From 73-13 sp035556075 (GTDB taxonomy: Bacteria > Actinomycetota > Actinomycetes > Actinomycetales > Microbacteriaceae), in the NCBI GenBank assembly GCA_035556075.1, contig DATMFQ010000033.1:1-17062 (forward strand): a DNA stretch of 17,062 bases, in the 5' to 3' direction. This document shows positions 8,289 through 15,842 of this stretch, one piece after another; position 1 is the stretch's first letter; every line of letters begins with the position of its first letter. The position numbers were made by a program, and so were the translations under genes. A model generated the notes under the pieces. It was not told where the DNA came from, made no database searches, and saw only the letters and a program-made list of their open reading frames with translations.

Positions 8289-8294
8289 AGTTTA
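8289..8294 (-). promoter_or_regulatory. Candidate leaderless promoter -10 of parA-der operon
   Basis: Read on the minus strand the hexamer is TAAACT, matching the actinobacterial -10 pattern TANNNT. Seven bases separate it from the A of the parA ATG, so transcription would begin at the start codon. The bases between (GCCTCGC) contain no Shine-Dalgarno, which fits leaderless initiation. No good -35 is visible. It is inferred to drive parA, scpA, scpB, rluB, tyrA, cmk and der. Confidence 0.65.
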
Positions 8295-8348
8295 GGCGGG
8301 GGCGGCGCGCTCGGCCGGGTGGCACCCGGGCTCGTCGGCGCGCTCGCC

Positions 8349-8375
8349 TGACCTTCAACTAGAGCTTGAAGGTCA
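8349..8375. promoter_or_regulatory. Perfect 10-bp inverted repeat at the xerD 3' end
   Basis: The arms TGACCTTCAA (8349-8358) and TTGAAGGTCA (8366-8375) are perfect complements around the 7-base spacer CTAGAGC. One arm contains the xerD stop codon. As RNA it would make a stable hairpin ending xerD. It lacks a T-run on either side, so it is not a canonical intrinsic terminator. As DNA it resembles the dyad operators bound by MerR-type regulators, but no 19-20 bp-spaced promoter overlaps it. A second, shorter hairpin (CCGGGT, GGC, ACCCGG at 8315-8329) lies between it and the parA promoter. Confidence 0.6.
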
Positions 8376-9299
8376 CCCCCGGGCACGCGGATGCGCCTGC
8401 GAGTACGCCTCGTGGAGGAGGTCGGCGGTCACTCTCGTGTAGATCTGCGTCGTCGCGACGCTCGCATGCCCGAGGAGTTCCTGGACGACCCGCACGTCGG
8501 CGCCGCCCTGCAGGAGATGCGTGGCGAATGCGTGCCGCAAGGCATGCGGTGACAGCAGCCCCGACGGCAGTCCCGCCCGCGTCCCCGCATCCCGGATGAT
8601 GAGCCACGCGTGCTGCCGAGAGAGCCGACCCCCGCGCACCCCGAGGAACAGTGCGGGGCTCGCCTTGCGCGCGACCGCCGCGAACTCGGGACGCACCCGC
8701 ACGAGGTACTCCTCGATCGCGGCGCGCGCGTAGCCACCGAGCGGCACGATACGCTGCTTGGCGCCCTTGCCGGTCAGCCGGATGACCCCGGGGTCATCGT
8801 GGAGCACCGGGGCGAGATCATCGACGTCGAGTGCGAGCGCCTCCGACACGCGGGCGCCCGTCGCATACAGCAGCTCGAGCAGGGCGCGATCCCGGAGGCG
8901 CTGCGGCTCGTCACCGCCCGCGGCCTCCAACAGCGCCACCGTCTGCTCGATCGTCGGGGCCTTCGGGAGCCGGGCGGCCGGCTTCGGCGGCCGCAGCTCG
9001 CGCGTCACATCCTCCGCGACCAGCCCCTCCTCGAGCGCGAAGCGATGCAGCCCGCGGACCGCACTCAGCATTCGTCCCACACTCGTTGCGGCCAGGGGCG
9101 CGCCCGTCGCCGTCCCATCCCGCAGGGCCACGACGAAGGCCTCGACGTCCGGCTCGGTCAGCGTGCCGATCCCGCGATCGCCAAGCCACCGGGCGTACGC
9201 ACCGAGGTCCCGACGGTACGCCGCCACGGTGTGCGGGGAGCGCCCGAGCTCGACGGTGAGCTGACGCAGGTAGCGGGCGATCAGGGTCGACGTGTCCAC
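8373..9299 (-). CDS. xerD: Site-specific tyrosine recombinase XerD
   Basis: A 308-residue tyrosine recombinase that with XerC resolves chromosome dimers at dif during division. The N-terminal SAM-like DNA-binding domain covers about residues 1-100 (LGRSPHTVAAYRRDL). The catalytic set is complete: Arg150 (GARVSEAL), Lys178 (TGKGAKQR), His252 and Arg255 (HALRHAF), His278 (LLGHASV) and nucleophile Tyr287 (QIYTRV). Length is normal. The GTG start at 9299 follows GAGGTG closely. XerD rather than XerC is chosen from the position between pyrG and parA/scpA, the usual actinobacterial xerD location. The gene starts 42 bases after pyrG, probably on the same transcript, and ends in a 10-bp inverted repeat. 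No dif-like sequence is seen in the window. Confidence 0.92.
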   Translation of the reverse strand: MDTSTLIARYLRQLTVELGRSPHTVAAYRRDLGAYARWLGDRGIGTLTEPDVEAFVVALRDGTATGAPLAATSVGRMLSAVRGLHRFALEEGLVAEDVTRELRPPKPAARLPKAPTIEQTVALLEAAGGDEPQRLRDRALLELLYATGARVSEALALDVDDLAPVLHDDPGVIRLTGKGAKQRIVPLGGYARAAIEEYLVRVRPEFAAVARKASPALFLGVRGGRLSRQHAWLIIRDAGTRAGLPSGLLSPHALRHAFATHLLQGGADVRVVQELLGHASVATTQIYTRVTADLLHEAYSQAHPRARG

Positions 9300-9334
9300 G
9301 GCACCTCGCTGTCTGGCGTCGCGGTGTCCGTGGC

Positions 9335-9351
9335 CGAGGCCTTAGGCCTCG
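9335..9351. repeat. Short hairpin spanning the pyrG stop codon
   Basis: The arms CGAGGCC and GGCCTCG (7 bp, perfect) enclose the three bases TTA, which are the pyrG stop codon (TAA) read on the plus strand. There is no T-run downstream in the direction of transcription. It might attenuate transcription between pyrG and xerD or stabilise the upstream mRNA, or be chance in a GC-rich sequence. Confidence 0.35.
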
Positions 9352-11093
9352 ACCGGGATCACCGGGATCGTCGTCGTGATCGGGGCGTCCACATCGTCCG
9401 TCTGCTCGACGTCGAAGAGCTTCGAGGCACGCTGGCGCTCGAGGGCGGCGCCGATGAGCCCGCGGAAGAGCGGGTGCGCGCGATTCGGCCGGGAGCGCAG
9501 CTCCGGGTGGGCCTGCGTGCCGACATAGAACGGGTGGACCTCGCGCGGCAGCTCGACGTACTCGACGAGCGTGCGGTCTGGTGAGATGCCGCTGAAGACC
9601 AGGCCGGCGTCGGCGAGCTGCTCGCGGTACGCGTTGTTGACCTCGTAGCGGTGCCGGTGGCGCTCGCTCGCCTCCTCGGCCCCGTACAGCTCGGCGACGA
9701 TCGAGCCTGGCTGCAGCGACGCCCGGTAGAGCCCGAGCCGCATGGTGCCGCCAAGGTCGCCGCGGTCGAGGATGTCGACCTGCTCGGCCATCGTTGCGAC
9801 GACCGGGTGCCTCGTCTCGGGGTCGAACTCGGAGGACGACGCCCCCTCGAGGCCGACGACGTGGCGGGCATACTCCATGACCATGCTCTGCAGGCCGAGA
9901 CAGATCCCGAGGACGGGGATCCGATTCTCCCGGGCGAAGCGCAACGCACCGATCTTGCCCTCGATGCCACGAATGCCGAAGCCGCCCGGCACGATGACGC
10001 CGTCGACCTCGCCGAGCTCGCGGGCCGCCCCCTCCGGGGTGGCGCAGTCATCCGCCGCGACCCAGCGGACCTGCACCTTCGCCTGGTGCGCGAAGCCACC
10101 GGCCTTCAGCGCCTCCGTCACGCTGAGGTACGCGTCGGGCAGGTCGACGTACTTGCCGACGAGCGCGATCGTCAGCTCGTGCTGCGGCTCGTGCACCGCA
10201 CGGAGCAGCTCAGCCCAGCCATCCCACCGGACTTCGTGGGCGTCGAGGCCGAGCTGCCGGACGATGTAGGCGTCGAGGCCCTGGTCGTGGAGCATCGTCG
10301 GGATGTCGTAGATGCTCGGCACATCGACCGCGTTGACGACCGCGGCCTCGTCGACGTCGCACATGAGGGCGATCTTCTTGCGATTCGACTCGGTGAGCGG
10401 CCGATCACTGCGCAGCACGAGCGCGTCCGGCTGGATACCGATCGAGCGCAAGGCCGCGACCGAGTGCTGGGTCGGCTTCGTCTTCTGCTCCCCCGATGCC
10501 GCCATGAAGGGCACGAGCGAGACATGGACGAAGAACACGTTCGAGCGCCCGAGCTCGTGCCGCACCTGCCGTGCCGCCTCGAGGAAGGGCTGCGACTCGA
10601 TGTCGCCGACAGTGCCACCGACCTCGGTGATGATGACATCGGGGGCGGGCTCCCCATTCGGGCCCGGCTGCGCCTGCAGCCGCATGCGGCGACGGATCTC
10701 GTCCGTGATGTGCGGGATGACCTGGACGGTGTCGCCGAGGTACTCACCGCGGCGCTCCTTCGCGATGACCTCGGAGTAGATCTGGCCGGTCGTCACGTTG
10801 GCAGCCTGCGAGAGGTTGATGTCGAGGAATCGCTCGTAATGGCCGATGTCCAGGTCCGTCTCGGCGCCGTCATCGGTGACGAAGACCTCGCCGTGCTGGA
10901 ACGGGTTCATCGTCCCCGGGTCGACGTTGAGGTACGGGTCGAGCTTCTGCATGACGACGCGAAGGCCACGAGCGGTGAGCAGATTGCCGAGGGAGGCGGC
11001 AGTGAGGCCCTTGCCGAGCGAGGAGACGACACCCCCGGTCACGAAGATGTGACTCGTGACGTTGTCGGCTGCATCTCGCGCACTGTCCACCAC
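9342..11093 (-). CDS. pyrG: CTP synthase
   Basis: A 583-residue CTP synthase that makes CTP from UTP, ATP and glutamine, the last step of pyrimidine nucleotide synthesis. The N-terminal synthetase domain has GGVVSSLGKG at 20-29 and KLDPYLNVDPGTMNPFQHGE around 50-69. The class I glutaminase domain begins near residue 307 and has the oxyanion motif PGGFGIRG (369-376), nucleophile Cys398 in GICLGLQ and His529-Glu531 in QAHPE. The frame continues 36 codons upstream. The GTG at 11093 (or the adjacent GTG at 11090) is preferred because homologues begin a short way before HIFVTGG and a -10-like TATGCT ends 8 bases upstream. The C-terminal tail after residue 560 is poorly conserved in this family. 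Cmk and NadK, also in this window, act in related nucleotide steps. Confidence 0.97.
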   Translation of the reverse strand: MVDSARDAADNVTSHIFVTGGVVSSLGKGLTAASLGNLLTARGLRVVMQKLDPYLNVDPGTMNPFQHGEVFVTDDGAETDLDIGHYERFLDINLSQAANVTTGQIYSEVIAKERRGEYLGDTVQVIPHITDEIRRRMRLQAQPGPNGEPAPDVIITEVGGTVGDIESQPFLEAARQVRHELGRSNVFFVHVSLVPFMAASGEQKTKPTQHSVAALRSIGIQPDALVLRSDRPLTESNRKKIALMCDVDEAAVVNAVDVPSIYDIPTMLHDQGLDAYIVRQLGLDAHEVRWDGWAELLRAVHEPQHELTIALVGKYVDLPDAYLSVTEALKAGGFAHQAKVQVRWVAADDCATPEGAARELGEVDGVIVPGGFGIRGIEGKIGALRFARENRIPVLGICLGLQSMVMEYARHVVGLEGASSSEFDPETRHPVVATMAEQVDILDRGDLGGTMRLGLYRASLQPGSIVAELYGAEEASERHRHRYEVNNAYREQLADAGLVFSGISPDRTLVEYVELPREVHPFYVGTQAHPELRSRPNRAHPLFRGLIGAALERQRASKLFDVEQTDDVDAPITTTIPVIPVEA

Positions 11094-11203
11094 GGGATTC
11101 CAGCATATCCGATCCGGGGTGCGATGCCCCCGGACGGCGAGTTGCGGAAGTGCGCGGGCCAGGTGCGCTGCTCCCCGGCGAGGTCCGGGGTGCTCCCCCA
11201 CGC
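11094..11203 (-). promoter_or_regulatory. recN-pyrG gap with candidate pyrG promoter
   Basis: The minus strand has TATGCT (11107-11102), a TANNNT -10 hexamer ending 8 bases before the pyrG GTG, with no good Shine-Dalgarno in between, so a leaderless transcript is possible. Immediately upstream lies an inverted repeat, TCCGGGG (11113-11119) and CCCCGGA (11128-11134), with an 8-base loop. It covers the region where a -35 or an operator would be. No terminator with a T-run is visible after recN; a short GGGG/CCCC hairpin at about 11187-11200 is weak. Confidence 0.45.
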
Positions 11204-12895
11204 TCAGGCGAGCGCGAGCAGTTCGCGCGCGTGGGCGAGCGCCGAGTCGGAGGCGTCGAGCCCGGACAGCAGCCGCGCCATCTCCCGCTCCCGCTCCGCC
11301 CCGGTCAGCCGCGCGACGCTGCTCGCGGTGAACTGCCCCGCGGTGTCCTTCTGGACCCGCAGGTGGTTGCTCGCGAAGGCCGCGACCTGCGCGAGGTGCG
11401 TGACGACGATGACCTGCGAATGCGTGGCGAGCCTCGCGAGGCGGCGTCCGATCTCGATCGCCGCGGCCCCGCCGACGCCGGCGTCGACCTCGTCGAACAC
11501 GAAGGTCGGCACGGGGTCGACCGCACCGATGACGACCTCGATCGCGAGCATGATGCGGCTCAGCTCACCGCCGGAGGCCCCCCGGCCGATCGGCCGCGGC
11601 TCGGCGCCGGGGTGGGGGGCGAGCAGCAGCGCCACCTCGTCACGGCCGTGCGGACCGAGCCGATCCGCCTCGGTCACCTCGACGTGGAGCCGAGCATCGG
11701 GCATCGCGAGGGCCGCGAGCTCCGCGGTGACCTCGGCGGCGAGACGCTCGGCGGCATCCTTGCGGAGGCGAGTGAGCGTCGCCGCGTGACCCTCCGCCAC
11801 CGCGAGCGACTCGGTCACCGTCATCTCGAGCTCGACGATCCGCGTGTCGGTCCGGTCGAGCTCGAGCAGCCGCGCACTGCCATCGTCGAGGAGCCGGATG
11901 ACGTCCTCGAGCTCCGGACCGTGGGCTCGGGTCAGCTCGGCAAGCAGCGCGCGACGCTCGTGCACGGCGTCGAGCCGACTCCCACCGTCCGCATCGAGGC
12001 CGTCGAGATAGCCGGCGAGTTGCACCGCCGCGTCCCCCGCGGCATACACGAGCGCGCCAAGGGCCTCCGCGACCGGCTGGAGTGCCCTATCGTGCTCGGC
12101 GACCCGCTCGACGGCCCGCCGAGCCCGATCCAGGAGCGAGGTCGCATCGGGGGTGTCCTCGGCCGCGGTGTCGACGGCGCCCGCCACAAGGCCGTGCGCC
12201 TCCGCGGCCGCGAGCCTGAGCGCCTCGAGGTTCGTCAGCCGCTCGGCCTCCGCGGCGAGCTCCGCGTCCTCGCCGGGCCTCGGGTCGACCGCCTCGATGC
12301 GCTCGATCGCGAGCCGCAGCTCGGCGGCCTCCGCCGTCCGGGATGCCCGCGCCTCGGTCAATCGCGCCAGCTCGGCATCGGCGTCGCGCCAGCGCGAGTA
12401 CGCGGCGAGGAATGCGGTGGCGACGTCCGCCAGCTCCGCCCCGGCATAGCGGTCGAGTGCGTCCCGCTGGGCCGCCCGACTCCGCAGCCGCAGCTGCTCG
12501 GACTGCCCATGGACGACGACGAGCCGCTCGCCGAGCTCCTGCAGTACCCCGACGGGGGTCGACCGGCCACCGACGACCGCCCTCGACCGCCCTTCCCGCG
12601 CGAGCGTCCGGGCGAGCACTAGCTCGCCCTCCTCGATGAGCCCGCCGGCGTCGGCGACCCGCTCGGTGAGCTCGGGGTCCTCCGGTGCCCGCCAGATGCC
12701 CTCCACCGAGGCGGCGTCAGCACCAGCGCGGACCGCCGCGGTGTCGGCACGATCGCCGAGCAGCAGGCCGAGCGCCGTCACGACCATCGTCTTGCCCGCA
12801 CCGGTCTCGCCGGTCACCGCGGTGAGACCGGGACCGAGCGGCAGCGTGGCATCGGCGATGACGCCGAGGTCGCGGATCCGGAGCTCCTCAATCAT
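11204..12895 (-). CDS. recN: DNA repair ATPase RecN
   Basis: A 563-residue SMC-like ATPase acting early in double-strand-break repair. The Walker A motif GETGAGKT is at 29-36, and a Q-loop-like segment HGQSEQ at 129-134. A long alanine- and arginine-rich coiled-coil region runs from about 150 to 395. The ABC signature GASGGELSR is at 439-447, Walker B FVFDEVDAGVGG at 465-476 and the H-loop in VTHLAQVAAF (498-507). Length matches the family. The ATG at 12895 gives the typical RecN start (IEELRIRDLGVI). Its nearest purine-rich site GGGAGG is about 11 bases away, longer than usual. It follows nadK by 39 bases. No LexA-type box (CGAAC-N4-GTTCG) is seen in that gap, so SOS control from here is not supported. 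Confidence 0.96.
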   Translation of the reverse strand: MIEELRIRDLGVIADATLPLGPGLTAVTGETGAGKTMVVTALGLLLGDRADTAAVRAGADAASVEGIWRAPEDPELTERVADAGGLIEEGELVLARTLAREGRSRAVVGGRSTPVGVLQELGERLVVVHGQSEQLRLRSRAAQRDALDRYAGAELADVATAFLAAYSRWRDADAELARLTEARASRTAEAAELRLAIERIEAVDPRPGEDAELAAEAERLTNLEALRLAAAEAHGLVAGAVDTAAEDTPDATSLLDRARRAVERVAEHDRALQPVAEALGALVYAAGDAAVQLAGYLDGLDADGGSRLDAVHERRALLAELTRAHGPELEDVIRLLDDGSARLLELDRTDTRIVELEMTVTESLAVAEGHAATLTRLRKDAAERLAAEVTAELAALAMPDARLHVEVTEADRLGPHGRDEVALLLAPHPGAEPRPIGRGASGGELSRIMLAIEVVIGAVDPVPTFVFDEVDAGVGGAAAIEIGRRLARLATHSQVIVVTHLAQVAAFASNHLRVQKDTAGQFTASSVARLTGAEREREMARLLSGLDASDSALAHARELLALA

Positions 12896-12934
12896 CGCGG
12901 TGGGCGCCTCCCGAGCATTCCTCCTGATGGCTGC

Positions 12935-13858
12935 TCATGCACTCGCGCCCCGCCAGCCCGAGACCGGGAGGTCGAACTTCCGCACAAGCCGGTCGGTGAA
13001 CTCGCCACGGTTGAGCCGGGCCAGGTACACCGGCTCGCGGCCGCGTGCCACCTCGACCCGGAACCCGGGCTCAAGCGGGGTCGAGCGACGACCATCGCAC
13101 CACAGCACCCCCGGCGACGCCGTCGGCTCGGCGACCTCGACGGCGAGCAGCGTGCCCGGCGCGAGCACGAGCGGCCGGGCGAACAGCGCGTGGGCGGCCA
13201 GCGGCACGACGAGGATCGCCTCCGCCTCCGGCCAGACGACCGGTCCCCCGCCGCTGAAGGCGTAGGCGGTCGAGCCGGTCGGGGTCGACATGACGAGGCC
13301 GTCACAGCCAAACGCCGACAGCGGTCGGCCGTCCACCTCGATGACGACCTCGACCATGTGGCCAGGCGACGACTTCTCCACGGTCGCCTCGTTGAGCGCC
13401 CAGGTCCGGTACACCTCGGTGCCGTCGGGGGCCAGGACCCGCGCATCGATCGTCATCCGCTCCTCGACCTCGTAGTCGCGCGCCAGCGCCCGCCGCACCA
13501 CCTCGTGGAGGTCCTCGCGCTCCGCCTCGGCGAGGAACCCCACGTGGCCGAGATTCACTCCGATGAGCGGGATGCCGGTGCCGCGGACGGTCTCCGCGGC
13601 CCGAAGAATCGTGCCGTCACCGCCGAGCACGATCGCGAGCTCGACGCCGGCGATCGCGACATCCTGGCCGAGCACCTCCGCACGGGCGGCGACCGGATCG
13701 GCCGCGACCAGGTCGTCGACGTCCGCCGCGGTGAGCACCGGAATCGTGTCCGCCTCCAGCAGCGCACCGATGACGTCGGCGGCGGCACGCTTCGAGGCAT
13801 CGCGTCCCGTGTGCGGGAGCACGAGGAAGCGTCGCGGGGCGGGGCTCGCGGCGGTCAT
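12935..13858 (-). CDS. nadK: NAD kinase
   Basis: A 307-residue ATP/polyphosphate-NAD kinase, the only known route to NADP. The catalytic GGDGT motif is at 79-83 with Asp81 the expected general base. NEA at 156-158 and the second glycine-rich block PTGSTAYAFSGGGP at 193-206 form the NAD site. The N-terminus begins with a short variable leader before FLVLPHTGR. The ATG at 13858 directly abuts the tlyA stop codon (TGAATG), and GGGAG lies 5 bases upstream inside tlyA, so translation is coupled. The tlyA-nadK-recN order is a standard actinobacterial cluster. Confidence 0.96.
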   Translation of the reverse strand: MTAASPAPRRFLVLPHTGRDASKRAAADVIGALLEADTIPVLTAADVDDLVAADPVAARAEVLGQDVAIAGVELAIVLGGDGTILRAAETVRGTGIPLIGVNLGHVGFLAEAEREDLHEVVRRALARDYEVEERMTIDARVLAPDGTEVYRTWALNEATVEKSSPGHMVEVVIEVDGRPLSAFGCDGLVMSTPTGSTAYAFSGGGPVVWPEAEAILVVPLAAHALFARPLVLAPGTLLAVEVAEPTASPGVLWCDGRRSTPLEPGFRVEVARGREPVYLARLNRGEFTDRLVRKFDLPVSGWRGASA

Positions 13859-14677
13859 TCAGGCTCCCGTCAGTGAGGTGATCGTGCTCCTCCATTGTGA
13901 CGGATCGGAGCCGGAGCGCCGACTGAGGTGGGCGAGGTACTCCGCGTTGCCGTGGCTGCCGGTGATCGGCGAGGCGATCAGCCCCGCGGTGCGGAGCCCG
14001 AGATCGTGCGCCGCCCACAGCACGCCCTCGATCGCGTCGGCCCTGAGCCCCACCTCCCGCACGATGCCTTCCCGCACCCCGGTGCGACCGACCTCGAACT
14101 GGGGCTTGATCAGCACGACGTACTCCGCCCCGGGGGTGGCCGCCACAAGCGCCGGCAGGACCAGCGGTAACCCGATGAACGACAGGTCGGCGACGACCAG
14201 GCCGATCGGTGCCGCGTGATGCGGGGCGAGCGACTCGGCGGTCAGCTCCCGCGCATTCCTGCCCTCGAGGCTGACGAGGCGGCCGGCCGCGATCTCCGGC
14301 GTCAGCGCCGACGACAGCTGCCCGTGCCCGACGTCGAGCGCGACGACCCGGGCGGCACCTCGGGCGAGCAGCACCTGACTGAAGCCACCCGTCGAGGCGC
14401 CGACGTCGAGTGCGGTCGCACCAGCGGGGTCGATCTCGAAGGCGTCGAGCGCGGCGAGCAGCTTCACCGCCGCGCGGCTCACCCAGGCATCCGTCGCCTC
14501 AACCCGGATCTCCGCGGTGGCATCGACCGTCGCTGCGGCTTTTCTAGCGGCACGGCCGCCCACGGTGACCCGCCCGTCGCGGACCAGCTCCGTGGCGTGG
14601 CTGCGCGAACGGGCCAGACCGCGCGCGACGAGCGCGACGTCGAGGCGCGTCGGACCGCCGGCGTCAGTCGGCGGCAT
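13859..14677 (-). CDS. tlyA: TlyA-family rRNA 2'-O-methyltransferase (hemolysin-like)
   Basis: A 272-residue SAM-dependent RNA methyltransferase. An S4 RNA-binding domain occupies about residues 8-60 (LDVALVARGLARSRSHATELV). The FtsJ/RrmJ-like domain follows, with SRAAVKL (67-73, Lys72), SAM-binding DVGASTGGF (91-99), ADLSFIGLP (163-171, Asp164) and KPQFEVG (191-197, Lys191), consistent with a K-D-K catalytic set. In mycobacteria TlyA methylates 16S C1409 and 23S C1920 and sets capreomycin susceptibility. Single-target relatives exist, so both sites cannot be assumed here. The ATG at 14677 has only weak ribosome-binding bases but overlaps the upstream small ORF by 14 bases, which suggests coupling. 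Confidence 0.93.
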   Translation of the reverse strand: MPPTDAGGPTRLDVALVARGLARSRSHATELVRDGRVTVGGRAARKAAATVDATAEIRVEATDAWVSRAAVKLLAALDAFEIDPAGATALDVGASTGGFSQVLLARGAARVVALDVGHGQLSSALTPEIAAGRLVSLEGRNARELTAESLAPHHAAPIGLVVADLSFIGLPLVLPALVAATPGAEYVVLIKPQFEVGRTGVREGIVREVGLRADAIEGVLWAAHDLGLRTAGLIASPITGSHGNAEYLAHLSRRSGSDPSQWRSTITSLTGA

Positions 14678-14807
14678 CCGCCGACTCGAGCCGCGCCTGG
14701 AGCTCGGCGAGCAACTCGCCGTACCCGGGCGCGCGCGCCTCGAGCGGCAACTCGCTCAGCGCCGCCACCCGCTCGGCGATGCTCGCGTGCTCGGGTCTCT
14801 CGCTCAT
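14664..14807 (-). CDS. 47-residue small protein upstream of tlyA
   Basis: A short acidic, helix-prone ORF of 47 codons. It begins MSERPEHASIAERVAAL and has about 10 glutamates, repeated leucines and alanines, and no cysteine, signal peptide or membrane segment. It lies exactly between the HAD phosphatase and tlyA, overlapping tlyA by 14 bases. In M. tuberculosis an equally small unnamed gene (Rv1693, from memory) is at the same place. No clear Shine-Dalgarno precedes the ATG, but TAGCCT (14819-14814) ends 6 bases upstream and could be a leaderless -10. Function is unknown. A role in expression of tlyA or as a partner of the neighbouring enzymes is only inference. Confidence 0.75.
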   Translation of the reverse strand: MSERPEHASIAERVAALSELPLEARAPGYGELLAELQARLESADAAD

Positions 14808-14834
14808 GGCCCAAGGCTAGCGCGGGTCTCGGAC

Positions 14835-15842
14835 TCAGGCGTGGAGCTCCTCGGCGACGTCGAGGCTATAGATGGGGCGACCGATACCCCAGATAAGGGT
14901 GCACGCGGCGCGAATGAGGTCGACGCGGTCGCCGGAGGCCTCGACGAGGACCCGATCGCCGTCGAGCCGGACGGCCGCGTCGCGGACGGCAACGATCGCC
15001 CCGCCCTCGACCCGCTCCGCCGTCGCCTCCGGGTACGGCGCAGCCAGATCCCGGAGATCACCGAGGATGAATGCGGGGCGCTCCTCCTCGCGCGCGGGCA
15101 GCAGCTGCCTGGCCCCATCGATCCCCGTCAGGACGAGCGCCGAGGGGATACCGGCGCGATTGGCGCCAAGAATGTCGGTGTCGATGCGATCGCCGATCAT
15201 GAGCGGTGCGGAGGCGCCGAAGCGGGCGACGGCGGCGTCGAAAATCGGCCGCTCTGGCTTGCCCGCGACGAGCGGCATCGTGCCGGTCGCCAGGTGCACC
15301 GCGGACACGAGCGTGCCGTTGCCCGGGGCGACCCCGCGCGAATGCGGGAACGTCCAATCCTGGTTCGTCGCGATCCAGTGCGCCCCCGTGCGCTGGATCG
15401 CGAAACTCGCCTCAGCGAGCTCCGCCCAGCCAACACTCGGGTGGAAGCCCTGGACGACGGCCGCCGGTGCATCGTCGGCCGAGCTGGTCACCTGATAACC
15501 AGCGCGCTCGAGCTCGACCGTGATCCCGTCCCCGCCGACGACGAGCACGACCGCTGGTGCTGGGACGAGCTCTCGCAGGAGATCGACCGCAGCCTGAGGG
15601 CTCGTGATGACGTCGCGGGCCTGGGCCTCGAGCCCGAAACCTCGCAGCTGCTCGGCGACCTGTTCGTCCGTCCGGGCCGCGTTATTCGTCACATAACCGA
15701 CGCGCAAGCCTGCCGTCTGCGCCGCCGCGATCGACGCCGTTGCGTACGGGATGGGCTCCGCGGCCGCGTAGACGACGCCATCGAGGTCGACGAGCAGCGC
15801 GTCGCGACCGGCGAGCGGTGATCCGGCGGGGAAACCGGTCAC
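14835..15842 (-). CDS. HAD-superfamily sugar-phosphate phosphatase (NagD-like, class IIA)
   Basis: A 335-residue haloacid-dehalogenase-type phosphatase. Motif I is DLDGVVY at 19-25 (nucleophile Asp19, acid Asp21), motif II is VTNN (51-54), motif III lysine is Lys195 in AGKPERPIF and motif IV is GDRIDTD at 217-223. The cap lies between motifs II and III, as in the NagD/p-nitrophenyl phosphatase group. The M. tuberculosis gene in this position, Rv1692, is described as a glycerol-3-phosphate phosphatase, so that activity is plausible but not shown. About 60 extra residues follow the core, which fits that subfamily. The GTG at 15842 overlaps the TPR protein stop (GTGA) and has GAGAGG 6-7 bases upstream. 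Confidence 0.9.
   Translation of the reverse strand: MTGFPAGSPLAGRDALLVDLDGVVYAAAEPIPYATASIAAAQTAGLRVGYVTNNAARTDEQVAEQLRGFGLEAQARDVITSPQAAVDLLRELVPAPAVVLVVGGDGITVELERAGYQVTSSADDAPAAVVQGFHPSVGWAELAEASFAIQRTGAHWIATNQDWTFPHSRGVAPGNGTLVSAVHLATGTMPLVAGKPERPIFDAAVARFGASAPLMIGDRIDTDILGANRAGIPSALVLTGIDGARQLLPAREEERPAFILGDLRDLAAPYPEATAERVEGGAIVAVRDAAVRLDGDRVLVEASGDRVDLIRAACTLIWGIGRPIYSLDVAEELHA

Noticed and set aside
8282..8386. 35-codon upstream extension of the parA-like gene from GTG 8386
   Set aside because: No Shine-Dalgarno, proline/alanine-rich sequence, and it crosses the inverted repeat and the leaderless -10.
11094..11201. 36-codon upstream extension of pyrG
   Set aside because: Not typical of CTP synthases, no ribosome site at 11201, and it would read through the candidate promoter.
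9651..11789. 712-residue plus-strand open frame across pyrG and recN
   Set aside because: Antisense to two well-supported genes with all catalytic motifs; no domain recognisable in the long frame.
12896..12934. Possible SOS (LexA) box ahead of recN
   Set aside because: No CGAAC-N4-GTTCG-like sequence is present in the gap.
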